DNA from: Dokdonella fugitiva
GTDB lineage: Bacteria > Pseudomonadota > Gammaproteobacteria > Xanthomonadales > Rhodanobacteraceae
DNA length: 64,000 nucleotides
Assembly (NCBI RefSeq): GCF_014138265.1
Contig: NZ_JACGXL010000002.1
Coordinates: 682,001 to 746,000 of the forward strand
Direction: 5' to 3'
Positions 44,698 through 52,940 of the stretch are shown one piece after another. How positions within the stretch are numbered: position 1 is the first letter of the stretch; every line of letters starts with the position of its first letter. Below the pieces are notes generated by a model, which searched no databases, was not told the DNA's origin, and worked only from the letters and a program-made list of their open reading frames with translations. The position numbers were made by a program, and so were the translations under genes.

Positions 44698-46701
44698 CTA
44701 ACCGCGACGGCCGCGCGAGCGGAACTCGGCGAGCTGCGTGTCGACCGCGTCGAGCAGCGGTTCGATCGCCTCGCGCGCCTTCTCGGCCGCATTCAGGCTC
44801 GTGAAGTTGACCTGCTCGCCGCTGCTGCGCCAGAGCACGCTGCCGTCGGACACGCGGTACGCGCGCACGCCCAGCTGCACCGTGTACAGGGTCGAACTCT
44901 GGCCGTAGTAGTTCATCTGCTGCGTGCCGACTGGACGCGCGTGCACGAACACGACCGCATCGGCCTTGCCCGCGAGCGCGCGCAGGTTCGGCGAATCGCT
45001 GTGGCCGCGACCGCCTTCGATGACGCGGAAGCCACGGCTCTGCAGCATGCCGACGAGCGCGTCCTCGGCCGGCGAGGAGATCACGTCGTCACCGCTCGCC
45101 ACCACCGCGATGGTCGGCACGCGCGGACGCGGCGGCGCGGCCGGCGGTTCGCTCGGCGTCACCTTGGCGACGCGCGGGGCGGGCGCCTGCGCGGCGTCCT
45201 CGGCGGCCTTCGCCGCGGGCAGGTCGTGCAGCGCTTCCATGCCCGCCTGCGAGGCGCGCGCGGCCGGCGCGCCGGAGTCGGTGTTCGCGTCGGTCGTGCC
45301 GGCGACGGCCTCGACCGGCGGCGGCGCGGGCGGCGGCGCGATCGACGGCGTGGTCGCCGTCGTCGACGCATCGGTCGCTGCCGGCGTGCTGGTCGCGTTC
45401 GGTGCGGTCGTCGCCGCGACGCTCGTCGCGCTCGGCGGTGCCGGCGGAGGGTTCGTCGTCGGCGTCGTGGTCGCGCCGATCGTGGCGCTCGCGCTCGGCG
45501 TCGTCGCGGTCGCCGCGACCGTCGGCGCGGGCGTGCCGAACAGGTTCGCGAGCACCGGGATGCGGTCGCGCATCGCGTAGCTGCCGGCGGCGACGCCGAG
45601 CAGCAGGACCGCGGCGATCGCCCACGGCAGCGCGGAGCTGCGCGCCGTCTGGCCGCCGATCGCGGTCGGGCGGTCGAGCACGGCCTGGTGGCCGCCCTGC
45701 ATCGGCGGCGGCAGCGGCTGGCCGCTCGGCGTGATGCGCGTGTTCGCCTGCGCGGCGACGTTGCGCATCGGCGTCTGCGGCGTCTGCGGCAGCGAAGCCT
45801 GGCCCGACACCGGCGTCTTCTGGCCGATCATCGTCGCCGCGGCCGGCGACAGCTTCGTCTGCACGGTGATCGGGCCGCCCTTGGACACGAGCGGATGCGT
45901 GTTGAGGTCGGCGACGAGGTCGTGGCAGTTCTGGTAACGCTCGGCCGGGTCCTTCGCGATCATCTTGGCGAGGATCTGCGCGACCTGCGGATCGACGTCG
46001 TGGTTGAGCTCGCGCACGTCGGGGATCTGCGCCTTCACCACCTCGAGCATCAGGCCGAGCGGCGATTCGTCGTTGAACGGCATCTTGCCGGTCAGCATCT
46101 CGAACAGCACGATGCCGAGCGAGAAGATGTCCGAGCGCTGGTCGACCGGCTTGCCAAGGCAGACCTCGGGCGAGAGGTAACCCGGCGTGCCGACGAACTC
46201 GCCGGTGGTGGTCAGCTTCTTCGACAGGTCCTGGTTCGACAGCGCGATGCCGAAGTCGGCGATCTTGACCGAGCCGCGGCTGGTGATCATGAGGTTGCCG
46301 GGCTTGATGTCGCGGTGTACGACGCCGCGGTCGTGCGCGGTCGCGAGGCCGAGCGCGGTCTGCTGGATCACCTTCGCCGACTGCTCCACGGTGAGGCGGT
46401 GGTCGCGCTTGAGCATCGAGCCGAGCGATTCGCCCTCGACGAACTCCATCACGAAGTAGGTCTGGCCCTCGTCCTCGCCGATGAAGTAGATCTGGATGAT
46501 GTGCGGGTCGTTGAGCGCCGCCATGCTGCGCGCCTCGCGCAGGAAGCGCTCCTTGATCGCTTCGTCGTGGGCGAGCGAATCCGCCAGCACCTTGATCGCG
46601 ACGTAGCGGTGCAACGAGGCCTCGTAGCCCTTGTAGACCACACCCATGCCGCCGCGGCCCAGTTCGGCGACGATGTCGTAATGGCCAAGACGCGTTCTCA
46701 T
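44698..46701 (-). CDS. PknB-like Ser/Thr protein kinase with periplasmic domain
   Basis: The 667-residue protein has a kinase domain (about 8-275) with LGRGGMGVVYKG, Lys37 in AIKVL, HRDIKPGN (129-136), DFG (149-151) and GTPGYLSPE (171-179). All catalytic residues are intact. A linker with a Thr/Gln-rich juxtamembrane region and one helix near 365-385 (ALPWAIAAVLLLGVAAGSYAM) follows. About 150 residues of Thr/Ala/Pro-rich spacer and a folded C-terminal domain (about 540-660: TIAVVASGDD, VVFVHARPVG, VQLGVRAYRVSDGSVLW) end the chain. The last domain resembles FlgO/CsgG-like outer-membrane-associated folds, not PASTA. It precedes an ECF sigma gene. Confidence 0.9.
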   Translation of the reverse strand: MRTRLGHYDIVAELGRGGMGVVYKGYEASLHRYVAIKVLADSLAHDEAIKERFLREARSMAALNDPHIIQIYFIGEDEGQTYFVMEFVEGESLGSMLKRDHRLTVEQSAKVIQQTALGLATAHDRGVVHRDIKPGNLMITSRGSVKIADFGIALSNQDLSKKLTTTGEFVGTPGYLSPEVCLGKPVDQRSDIFSLGIVLFEMLTGKMPFNDESPLGLMLEVVKAQIPDVRELNHDVDPQVAQILAKMIAKDPAERYQNCHDLVADLNTHPLVSKGGPITVQTKLSPAAATMIGQKTPVSGQASLPQTPQTPMRNVAAQANTRITPSGQPLPPPMQGGHQAVLDRPTAIGGQTARSSALPWAIAAVLLLGVAAGSYAMRDRIPVLANLFGTPAPTVAATATTPSASATIGATTTPTTNPPPAPPSATSVAATTAPNATSTPAATDASTTATTPSIAPPPAPPPVEAVAGTTDANTDSGAPAARASQAGMEALHDLPAAKAAEDAAQAPAPRVAKVTPSEPPAAPPRPRVPTIAVVASGDDVISSPAEDALVGMLQSRGFRVIEGGRGHSDSPNLRALAGKADAVVFVHARPVGTQQMNYYGQSSTLYTVQLGVRAYRVSDGSVLWRSSGEQVNFTSLNAAEKAREAIEPLLDAVDTQLAEFRSRGRRG

Positions 46702-46924
46702 GACAGCTCCCTCCGGGGAGGATTCCCCGAGTGGAAGGCATCCTAGCACCGGGTCCCGGGGTCGTTGCCCGGAGCCGCGTCGCGCTCGGCAGGCGACCCG
46801 GTCGACGCCCCGAATGTGAACCGGTCGACGAAACGGGCGCCGGTTTGAGCCCTGTCACGTCCGCCACCTAGACTAGAGCGCTTTCCGGCCCCCGCGCCGG
46901 CGGAATGGCGAGGAGCGACCCGGT

Positions 46925-48349
46925 TTGGCCAGCGAGCGAACGACCCCGCGGACCCTCTGGCTGCTGCTCGCGGCGCTGTGGGCGATCGGCACCCTGCGCG
47001 CGTTCGTGCTGTGGTCGCACGATCCGCTGCACGCGTACGCGAACAGCTACGACCAGACGCGCTACACCAACTGCTTCCATTTCTATCCGGACCGCCCGGC
47101 GACGATCCCGCCGCAGCAGAACAGCCCGCAAGCGCCGTTCTCCGACTACCGCTTCATCGCGACCGGCGACCCGATGTGCTACTGGTCGAGCGAACTCGCG
47201 TTCACCGGCGCCACCGCGGGCATCTGGGCGCTCGCCGAGGCGTTCGGCGGCGGCCCCGTGCACGACGTGCGCTGGGTCGGCGCGTTGCGCTGGCTCGCGC
47301 TGCTCGCGTTGTCGATCGCGCTGTCGCGCGCGTGGCTGCGCCGCGGCGACGCGCGCGCCGCGATCGCCAACGCGGCGCTGCTGCCGCTGCTGTTCGCCGA
47401 TCCCGGCAATACGCTGTACCTGAACACGTTCTACGCCGAGTGGACCGCGCTGCTCGCCGCCTACGCGACGTTCGCGCTCGCGCTGCTCTGGCGCGACGAG
47501 GCGCGCAGCGCGATGCGCTTCGCGCTGCTCGCGCTCGCCGCGTGGCTGCTCGCGGCCTCGAAGATCCAGCATCTCGTGCTGCCGCTCGGCCTCGCTGCCG
47601 TCGTGTTCGTGCTCGATCGCGTGCGTCTCGGCCATGCGAGCTGGCGCGCGCTCGCGCTCGGCGCGGGCGCGCTCGCCGGCTGCTGGCTGCAGGTCGCGCA
47701 GCTGCACCGCGAAGGCGCGATGATGGACGCGATCGACCAGTACAACCGCGCCGACGTCGTCTTCACCGCACTGCTGCCGTTCGCCGACGACCCGCGCGCG
47801 CTGCTCGAGGAACTGCACGTCGACCCCGACTGCGCGATCTATAGCGGCCGCCACGCCTGGGAGTTCCCGGACCTGCCCGAACGCGTCTGCCGCGGCCTCG
47901 TCAACTTCGACCGCGGCACCGAACTGCGCACGCTCGCCGCACACCCGCGCATCGCGCTGCGCCTCGCCGGCCACGCCCCGCTCGCGCTCGACCCGTGGAT
48001 CGCCAAGAACCTCGGCCAGATCGAAGGCGGCGAGTTCGCGACGATCGCCGCGCTGCCGAGCCTCGGTCGCTTGCTGCACGCGTGGCCGTCGCTGCAACTC
48101 GCGCTGCTCGCCGCGCCGCTGCTCGCGCTGCTCGTATTGCTGGTTCGCCCCGGACTGCGTCGCGGCGCGCGTGCGCTCGACTTCACCGCGCTAGTAGTTG
48201 TCACGATGCTCGGCACGCTCACCGTCACCATCCTCGGCGACGGCCTCGCCGATGCGGCGAAGCAAGGGCATCTCGTCGTGAATGCGGCGCTGGCGTGGGT
48301 GTTCGCGATGCTCGTGTCGGGCGCGATGCGCCGCTTTCGGCCGGATTGA
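46925..48349 (+). CDS. Polytopic membrane protein, possible GT-C-like glycosyltransferase
   Basis: The 474-residue product shows about 9-11 membrane helices with a large early extracytoplasmic loop (about 30-95) rich in aromatic and proline residues (CFHFYPDRPATIPPQQNSP) and another near 275-330 with Cys residues. This layout is like GT-C glycosyltransferases or related wall-polymer proteins, but I see no decisive D/E motif, so the assignment is tentative. The start is TTG 46925, with GAGGAG about ten bases upstream. It is divergent from the PknB-like kinase; the 223-bp gap shows no promoter I can name. Confidence 0.65.
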   Translation: MASERTTPRTLWLLLAALWAIGTLRAFVLWSHDPLHAYANSYDQTRYTNCFHFYPDRPATIPPQQNSPQAPFSDYRFIATGDPMCYWSSELAFTGATAGIWALAEAFGGGPVHDVRWVGALRWLALLALSIALSRAWLRRGDARAAIANAALLPLLFADPGNTLYLNTFYAEWTALLAAYATFALALLWRDEARSAMRFALLALAAWLLAASKIQHLVLPLGLAAVVFVLDRVRLGHASWRALALGAGALAGCWLQVAQLHREGAMMDAIDQYNRADVVFTALLPFADDPRALLEELHVDPDCAIYSGRHAWEFPDLPERVCRGLVNFDRGTELRTLAAHPRIALRLAGHAPLALDPWIAKNLGQIEGGEFATIAALPSLGRLLHAWPSLQLALLAAPLLALLVLLVRPGLRRGARALDFTALVVVTMLGTLTVTILGDGLADAAKQGHLVVNAALAWVFAMLVSGAMRRFRPD

Positions 48350-48413
48350 TCGCCCCTACGTGCGGGCGGCGGCACGCGCTTCGCGCGTACCGCCCTATGC
48401 GCCCCACGGCTTT

Positions 48414-48593
48414 CGTAGGGTGGGACGGAGCGGCGCGAGAAGGCCGGTCTTCTCCAAGCGCTCGACCGCGAGTCCCACCGACGGCCGCACGCGCTCGGGA
48501 TTCCGAAGAATTGCTCCGTCCCCTTTGTTGTCGGCAGCGTGGTCGCGAGTTTGAGGTGGGACTCGCCGCTGCGCGCCTGCGTCCCACCCTACG
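48414..48593. repeat. 180-bp element with nested inverted repeats (GTAGGGTGGGAC family)
   Basis: Outer arms CGTAGGGTGGGAC (48414-48426) and GTCCCACCCTACG (48581-48593) are perfect 13-bp inverted repeats. Inner arms CGAGTCCCACC (48469-48479) and GGTGGGACTCG (48555-48565) are perfect 11-bp inverted repeats. The same strands also allow two separate hairpins, the REP-doublet arrangement. The interior has an atypically AT-rich patch. No coding frame. The rest of the gap (48350-48413 and 48594-48833) shows short palindromic GC repeats and nothing I can name as a gene. Confidence 0.75.
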
Positions 48594-48833
48594 CGCTGGT
48601 CCGCTGGTGCACGCTTTGGTGGTGGATTACGCTCGCTGCTGGCTTCACGATGTTATGCCTCATCCGCTTCGTTGCGTGGCTGATTCGCAGATTGGCGGGC
48701 GCGTAGCGCGATCGTCGTCGCCTAGGCGGTCGTTAAAGCCGAGCCCGCCGCGCGCCTCGGCAAGCCGCGTAGGATTGCGATTCCGTCTCGGCCGCTCCGA
48801 TGCCCAGCTCAATGTAGGCGACAGGTCGCAGTC

Positions 48834-49073
48834 GTGAAATATTCCGACGGCAACGAGGCGAAGCTCGGAGATTACGTCGCCATATCGGGCACGTATCGCG
48901 GCGTAGTCGTGGCGTGCATGGACCGCGATGAATACGACGAGGAGCACCCAAGGGAGCAATGGTCCTATTTGGGCAAAGGCATCCTGGTCAACACGGACTT
49001 TGGCGGCCTCGTCCACTACGAGGACGGGAGCGACGATCACTTCGCTCTCGTTTCACGCGCCAACGAGGCCTGA
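48834..49073 (+). CDS. Small acidic protein, 79 aa, lower-GC island gene
   Basis: The 79-residue product (starts MKYSDGNEAKLGDYVAISG, ends DDHFALVSRANEA) has a compact beta-rich look with KLGDYVAISGTYRGVVVACMD and LGKGILVNTDFGGLVHYED. This resembles small SH3-like or immunity-type proteins found next to toxin genes, but no toxin is present. The start is GTG 48834. Its GC content is about 59 % by hand count and its third-position GC about 77 %. Both are clearly below the neighbours, and the gene uses codons such as ATA and AGG. Repeats border it on both sides, so recent acquisition is likely. Confidence 0.6.
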   Translation: MKYSDGNEAKLGDYVAISGTYRGVVVACMDRDEYDEEHPREQWSYLGKGILVNTDFGGLVHYEDGSDDHFALVSRANEA

Positions 49074-49192
49074 CCAGGTGTTCGAGCGAACCGGCGCGGG
49101 GGAGGCTATGGTAGGCCCTGTGCATGCGCCGAATCCCGTAGGTGGGGCCTCAGCGGCGCGAGATAGCTCGCGTTGCACGAGGCGCGTGGCTT

Positions 49193-49434
49193 CCCCTCAC
49201 CCGCGCCTGCGGCGCGACCTCTCCCGCGAGCGGGAGAGGCGATGGAGCGTCGCGGCTTGCGCCGTTCCCACGGAATGAATCGGAGGACCGACACGACGCG
49301 CCGTTCCACGATCGCTGTCCCTTCTCCCGCCTGCGGAGAAGGTGCCGGAGGCGGGTGAGGGGAATCGTGCGACGCGGCCGCGGGGCTCCCCTCACCCGCG
49401 CCTGCGGCGCGACCTCTCCCGCGAGCGGGAGAGG
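49193..49434. repeat. Pair of identical 47-bp repeats with an inverted relative between them
   Basis: A 47-bp sequence beginning CCCCTCACCCGCGCCTGCGG and ending CTCCCGCGAGCGGGAGAGG is identical at 49193-49239 and 49388-49434. Each contains the hairpin CTCTCCCGC/GCGGGAGAG. A related sequence in inverse orientation (CCTTCTCCCGCCTGCGGAGAAGG..GGCGGGTGAGGGG) lies at about 49319-49362. Nearby GAGCATCGCGGCTTCCGCCG (from 49440) is a half-arm of the family seen at 50969-51131. Otherwise the 420-bp gap holds no gene. Confidence 0.75.
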
Positions 49435-49482
49435 TGGAAGAGCATCGCGGCTTCCGCCGCTCCTACAGGGGGACGCCTCCGC

Positions 49483-49488
49483 TAGGAT
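49483..49488 (+). promoter_or_regulatory. -10 box TAGGAT of the 49495 hydrolase, possible leaderless start
   Basis: TAGGAT ends six bases before ATG 49495 and no Shine-Dalgarno-like sequence intervenes. It is the same arrangement as before uvrD and trmL. The upstream CTCCTACAGG is the end of a repeat and offers no -35 box that I would defend. Confidence 0.35.
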
Positions 49489-49494
49489 CGACGC

Positions 49495-50946
49495 ATGATC
49501 CTGCCTTGGCTTCGTCGTCTGCTCCGCCGTGCGGCGTGGGTGATCCTGTTCGCCGTGCTCGCCGGGCTCGGCCTGTTGCTCGCGCGCGCGTTCGAAGCGC
49601 GCGGCAAGCCGGTCCTCATGCCGTGGCATCGCATCGTGCTCGCGCACGAGGTGCATGCCGACGCGCTCGACGCGCGCTTCACATGGGCCGACTATCTCGC
49701 GCGCGAACGGCAAGTGTTCGACGACCTGCACGCACAGCTGGCCACCGCTGCGGTCGCCGGCGAGTTCCGCTACGAGAAGGACAGCCGCCTCGGCGCGCGC
49801 GCGGGCCAGCGCGACTGGAATCGCTCGTTCGAATCGACGCCGGCCGAGCCGCGCGGCGGCGTGCTGTTGCTGCACGGCCTCACCGATTCACCGTACAGCG
49901 TGCGCACGCTCGCCGCGACCTACGAGCGTGCCGGCTTCGCGGTGATCGCGCCGCGCCTGCCGGGCCACGGCACCGTGCCCGCGGGCCTGCTCGACGTGCG
50001 CTGGCAGGACTGGCGCGCGGTCGTGCGCATCGCGATGCGCGAACTGCGCGCGCGCGTCGGCACGGACAAGCCGATCCACATCCTCGGCTACTCGAACGGT
50101 GGCGCGCTCGCGCTCGACTACGCGCTCGATGCGCTCGGTGACGCGCGCCTGCCGGCGCCGCAGCGAATCGTGCTGGTGTCGCCGATGATCGGCCTGCGCC
50201 CGTTCGCGTCGCTGTCGCGCTGGCTGCCGCTGTTCGGAGGCTTCGCCTACTTCGAGAAATCGCGCTGGATCGACATCCTGCCCGAGTTCAATCCCTACAA
50301 GTACAACTCGTTCCCGGCGAATGGCGCGCTGCAGTCGTACCTGCTCACCGCGACCTTGCGCGCGCGCATCGCCGGCCTCGCGGCGAGCGGGAGCCTGGCG
50401 CGCATGCCGCCGGTGCTCGCGTTCCAGTCGGTGCTCGACAGCACGGTCAGCAGCGCGGACGTCGTGCATGCGCTATTCGACCGGTTGCCCGCCAACGGCA
50501 GCGAACTCGTGCTGTACGACGTCAACCGCGCGAACCTGCTCGCGCCGATGCTGCGCTCGGCCGCGGCAGGCCAGGTCGATGCGCTGCAAGGCTCGACGCC
50601 GCGCGCGTACCGGCTCGACGTCGTCGGCAACCTCGGTCCCGACACGCTCGAGGTGGGCGAGAAGCGCTACGAACCGGGTGCGAGCGCAGCGGTCGACCAT
50701 GCGCTCGGGCTCGCGTTCCCGGCGGACGTCTATTCACTGTCGCACGTCGCGCTGCCGTTCCCGTGCGACGACCCGCTGTACGGGTCGGCGCCGCGCACCG
50801 ACGAGGACGTCGGCATCCGCCTCGGCACGCTCGTGCTGCGCGGCGAGCGCGGTGCGCTGCAGGTCAGCGCCGAGCAGTTGCAGCGGTTGACCTGCAATCC
50901 GTTCTTCGCCGATCTCGAGGCGCGGGTCGCCGCCGTGCTGCCGTAG
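49495..50946 (+). CDS. Membrane-anchored alpha/beta hydrolase
   Basis: The 483-residue protein has an N-terminal membrane anchor (about 12-30: AAWVILFAVLAGLGLLLAR). An alpha/beta hydrolase domain at about 120-480 shows the oxyanion strand GGVLLLHGLTDSPYSVRTLA, RLPGHGTVP, and nucleophile elbow GYSNGG with Ser200. Sequence around it resembles serine-aminopeptidase/lysophospholipase-like (Hydrolase_4) proteins. The distal His is probably in YSLSHVALPF and an Asp precedes it, consistent with a complete triad. The stop TAG belongs to a GTAG. It is convergent with the acyltransferase gene. Confidence 0.82.
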   Translation: MILPWLRRLLRRAAWVILFAVLAGLGLLLARAFEARGKPVLMPWHRIVLAHEVHADALDARFTWADYLARERQVFDDLHAQLATAAVAGEFRYEKDSRLGARAGQRDWNRSFESTPAEPRGGVLLLHGLTDSPYSVRTLAATYERAGFAVIAPRLPGHGTVPAGLLDVRWQDWRAVVRIAMRELRARVGTDKPIHILGYSNGGALALDYALDALGDARLPAPQRIVLVSPMIGLRPFASLSRWLPLFGGFAYFEKSRWIDILPEFNPYKYNSFPANGALQSYLLTATLRARIAGLAASGSLARMPPVLAFQSVLDSTVSSADVVHALFDRLPANGSELVLYDVNRANLLAPMLRSAAAGQVDALQGSTPRAYRLDVVGNLGPDTLEVGEKRYEPGASAAVDHALGLAFPADVYSLSHVALPFPCDDPLYGSAPRTDEDVGIRLGTLVLRGERGALQVSAEQLQRLTCNPFFADLEARVAAVLP

Positions 50947-50968
50947 CCGCGTGGGCGCCCCTTCTTCT

Positions 50969-51131
50969 GTGGGAGCGGCGGAAGCCGCGATGCTCTTCAG
51001 CCCACCGCCCTTGGCAGCATCGCAACGGAAGTCGCTCCCGCGAAGACGCAGGCTGTTGTAGCGAAAACCGCGGTGCTCTTCGGCCCTCTGCCCTCAGCCC
51101 CTCAAAGCATCGCGGCTTCCGCCGCTCCCAC
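50969..51131. repeat. 163-bp element with 26-bp perfect terminal inverted repeats
   Basis: A 26-bp arm beginning GTGGGAGCGGCGGAAGCCGC (50969-50994) is exactly matched in reverse complement at 51106-51131. Within it are two more degraded half-arms (AGCATCGCAACGGAAGTCGC from about 51021, and TAGCGAAAACCGCGGTGCTC from 51059), so two hairpins of the same family probably face each other. It fills a convergent gap. No frame codes for protein. Confidence 0.85.
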
Positions 51132-51154
51132 GGGGAGCAGGAACGTTGTGGCGC

Positions 51155-51751
51155 TCAGCCGTCGACGTCGTGGTTGCGGCCGTGGAACGGCCGGTACGAC
51201 GCGCGCAGCGCGGCGATGTCGGCGTCGAGGTCGGCGGTCGGCGTGAACAGCGCGCCGACGACGATCGAACGCGTCGCGTAGTCGAACGCGATCGGCAGCA
51301 CCGGCACGCCGGCGGCGCGCGCGATGTGCCAGAAGCCGCTGCGCCACTGGGCGACGCGCCGGCGCGTGCCTTCGGGTGCGATGCCGAGCCAGAGGCGTGG
51401 CTGCGCGCGGAAGCGCGCGACCATCTGCTCGACCAGGCCGTGCGCGGCGGTGCGTTCGATCGGGATGCCGCCGAGATGGCGCAGCAGCCAGCCGAGCGGT
51501 CCGACGAACAGCTCGCGCTTGCCCATGAACGCGATGTCGATGCCGATCGCGACCTTGAACAGCAGGCCCCAGACGCCGTCCCACCACGAGCTGTGCGGCG
51601 CGGCGATGAGCACGAGCTGCGGCACGTCGGGGAACGCGCCGCGCAGGTTCCAGCCGCACGCGCGCAGCAGCGCCGCGCACAGGCGCCGGCGTGCGTTCTG
51701 CGGCATCTGCGGCACCGACGGCGGCAGCGCCGCCCATGCCGATGCGGTCAT
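51155..51751 (-). CDS. 1-acyl-sn-glycerol-3-phosphate acyltransferase-like protein
   Basis: The 198-residue protein has the PlsC signature: H-x4-D motif HSSWWD at residues 53-58, GKRELF block, and PEGTRR at 126-131 for glycerophosphate binding. Family members esterify lysophosphatidate or related lysolipids in the inner membrane. At 198 aa it is near the short end of the family (similar to Plsc-like ornithine-lipid/acyl transferases). It begins at ATG 51751, overlapping the stop of arfB by four bases (ATGA), so translation is coupled. The substrate is not assigned. Confidence 0.85.
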   Translation of the reverse strand: MTASAWAALPPSVPQMPQNARRRLCAALLRACGWNLRGAFPDVPQLVLIAAPHSSWWDGVWGLLFKVAIGIDIAFMGKRELFVGPLGWLLRHLGGIPIERTAAHGLVEQMVARFRAQPRLWLGIAPEGTRRRVAQWRSGFWHIARAAGVPVLPIAFDYATRSIVVGALFTPTADLDADIAALRASYRPFHGRNHDVDG

Positions 51752-52170
51752 TCGCCGCTCCAGTCGCGGCCGCGCGAACGCTTGATCGTCGAGCGCGTCT
51801 TCTTCGCGTCGATGCGGCGTTGCTTCGCGGCGCGCGACGGCTTGGTCGCGATGCGCTTCTTCGGCACGACCAGTGCGGCGCGGATCACCTCGGCGAGGCG
51901 CTCGCGCGCGTCGTCGCGATTCTTGGCCTGGTCGCGGAACCGGTTGGCCTGGATCACCAGCACGCCGTCGTCGGTGAGGCGGCGGTCGCGGCGCGCGAGC
52001 AGGCGCTCGCGCAACGCGTCGGGCAGGCTCGGCGACGAGCGCACGTCGAAGCGCAGTTCGACCGCACTGGCGACCTTGTTGACGTTCTGCCCGCCCGGTC
52101 CGGCCGAGCGCACGAAGCGTTCGACCAGTTCGTCGTCGGGGATTTCGATCTTGCCGTCGATGTCGAGCAT
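51748..52170 (-). CDS. arfB: Peptidyl-tRNA hydrolase ArfB (alternative ribosome rescue)
   Basis: The 140-residue protein has the class I release-factor catalytic loop RSAGPGGQNVNK (GGQ at 26-28) and a strongly basic C-terminal tail (KKRIATKPSRAAKQRRIDAKKTRSTIKRSRG) that enters the empty mRNA channel of stalled ribosomes. It hydrolyses peptidyl-tRNA on non-stop complexes independently of tmRNA. Length is the same as E. coli ArfB/YaeJ (140 aa). It overlaps the acyltransferase gene by four bases. ATG 52170 gives the normal N-terminus (MLDIDGKIEIPDDEL). Confidence 0.93.
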   Translation of the reverse strand: MLDIDGKIEIPDDELVERFVRSAGPGGQNVNKVASAVELRFDVRSSPSLPDALRERLLARRDRRLTDDGVLVIQANRFRDQAKNRDDARERLAEVIRAALVVPKKRIATKPSRAAKQRRIDAKKTRSTIKRSRGRDWSGE

Positions 52171-52219
52171 CGCCGCATTCTAGCAATGCGGCGACACCCG
52201 ACCGCGCAACGATGCGTCG

Positions 52220-52912
52220 TTACGGCTTGTCCGCGGCGGCGTTCTCGCCGATCTCGCCGAGGCGCTTGGCGTCGGCGGCGAGCTTGTCGAGCTGGTCCTT
52301 GTCGTTGCGGCCGACCGCCTGCTCCATGTTCGCGCGCAGCTGCGCCACGCGGCGCACGCAGAAGTCGGCGAAGCGGCGCGCGCGCTGGTTGGCCGGCTGC
52401 GACGTCGCGAGCTGCTGCACGCGCTGGCACACGCCTTCGGTCTGCTGCAGCGTGGCGCCGGCCGCGCCGAGATCGACCGTGCCCTGCGGCCTCGGCGCAG
52501 GCGGGGTCGTGGTCAGGACTGCCGGCGGCGGCGCGCCGGTGCCACCGGCCGCGCGCGCGAGATAGAGGGCCATCACGCGCGAGACGACGGCCGGCTGGCT
52601 GATCTCCTCGAACGTGAACTTTTGTGGATTGCGCGTCGCGTCGGCGAACCACGGATCGAGCTTCTCGCGACAGGCCTTCTTGGCGGCGTCGGTCTGCACC
52701 TCGGCCGGCAGGTTCTGCGCGAGCTTCGCATCGCCCGCCCAGGTGCGCAGGCAGGTCACCGCGGTCGCTTCGATGCGTGCCTTCGCATCGTTCGCCTGCG
52801 AGCGCTCGCCGCGCAGCAGCGCGGTGAGTTGCGCGTCGTCGGGAACGCGGGGCTGGGAACAGCCGGCGAGGGCGGCGGCGCAGGCGAGGCTGGCAAGGGC
52901 GATCGTTCTCAT
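52220..52912 (-). CDS. Lipoprotein, unknown function
   Basis: The 230-residue protein has a lipoprotein signal with lipobox LAGC at residues 15-18, followed by a helical, charged body. It includes a region with three cysteines in the middle (VTCLRTW, KACREKL, GVCQRV) and a C-terminal helix (FADFCVRRVAQLRANMEQAVG). No named domain is recognised. Glutamine/alanine-rich composition suggests a helical periplasmic protein. It lies 49 bp before arfB on the same strand and 28 bp after the UbiB gene, so it may be cotranscribed with either. Confidence 0.75.
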   Translation of the reverse strand: MRTIALASLACAAALAGCSQPRVPDDAQLTALLRGERSQANDAKARIEATAVTCLRTWAGDAKLAQNLPAEVQTDAAKKACREKLDPWFADATRNPQKFTFEEISQPAVVSRVMALYLARAAGGTGAPPPAVLTTTPPAPRPQGTVDLGAAGATLQQTEGVCQRVQQLATSQPANQRARRFADFCVRRVAQLRANMEQAVGRNDKDQLDKLAADAKRLGEIGENAAADKP

Positions 52913-52940
52913 CGATGTCTCCACGGGAATCGGTACGGGG

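Noticed and set aside
46702-46924. Divergent promoter and CTAGACTAG-like motif
   Set aside because: No pair of boxes at proper spacing on either strand; the motif is single and too short to interpret.
48834-49073. Lower-GC gene as a prophage gene
   Set aside because: No phage genes, attachment sites or integrase are present; only local repeats flank it.
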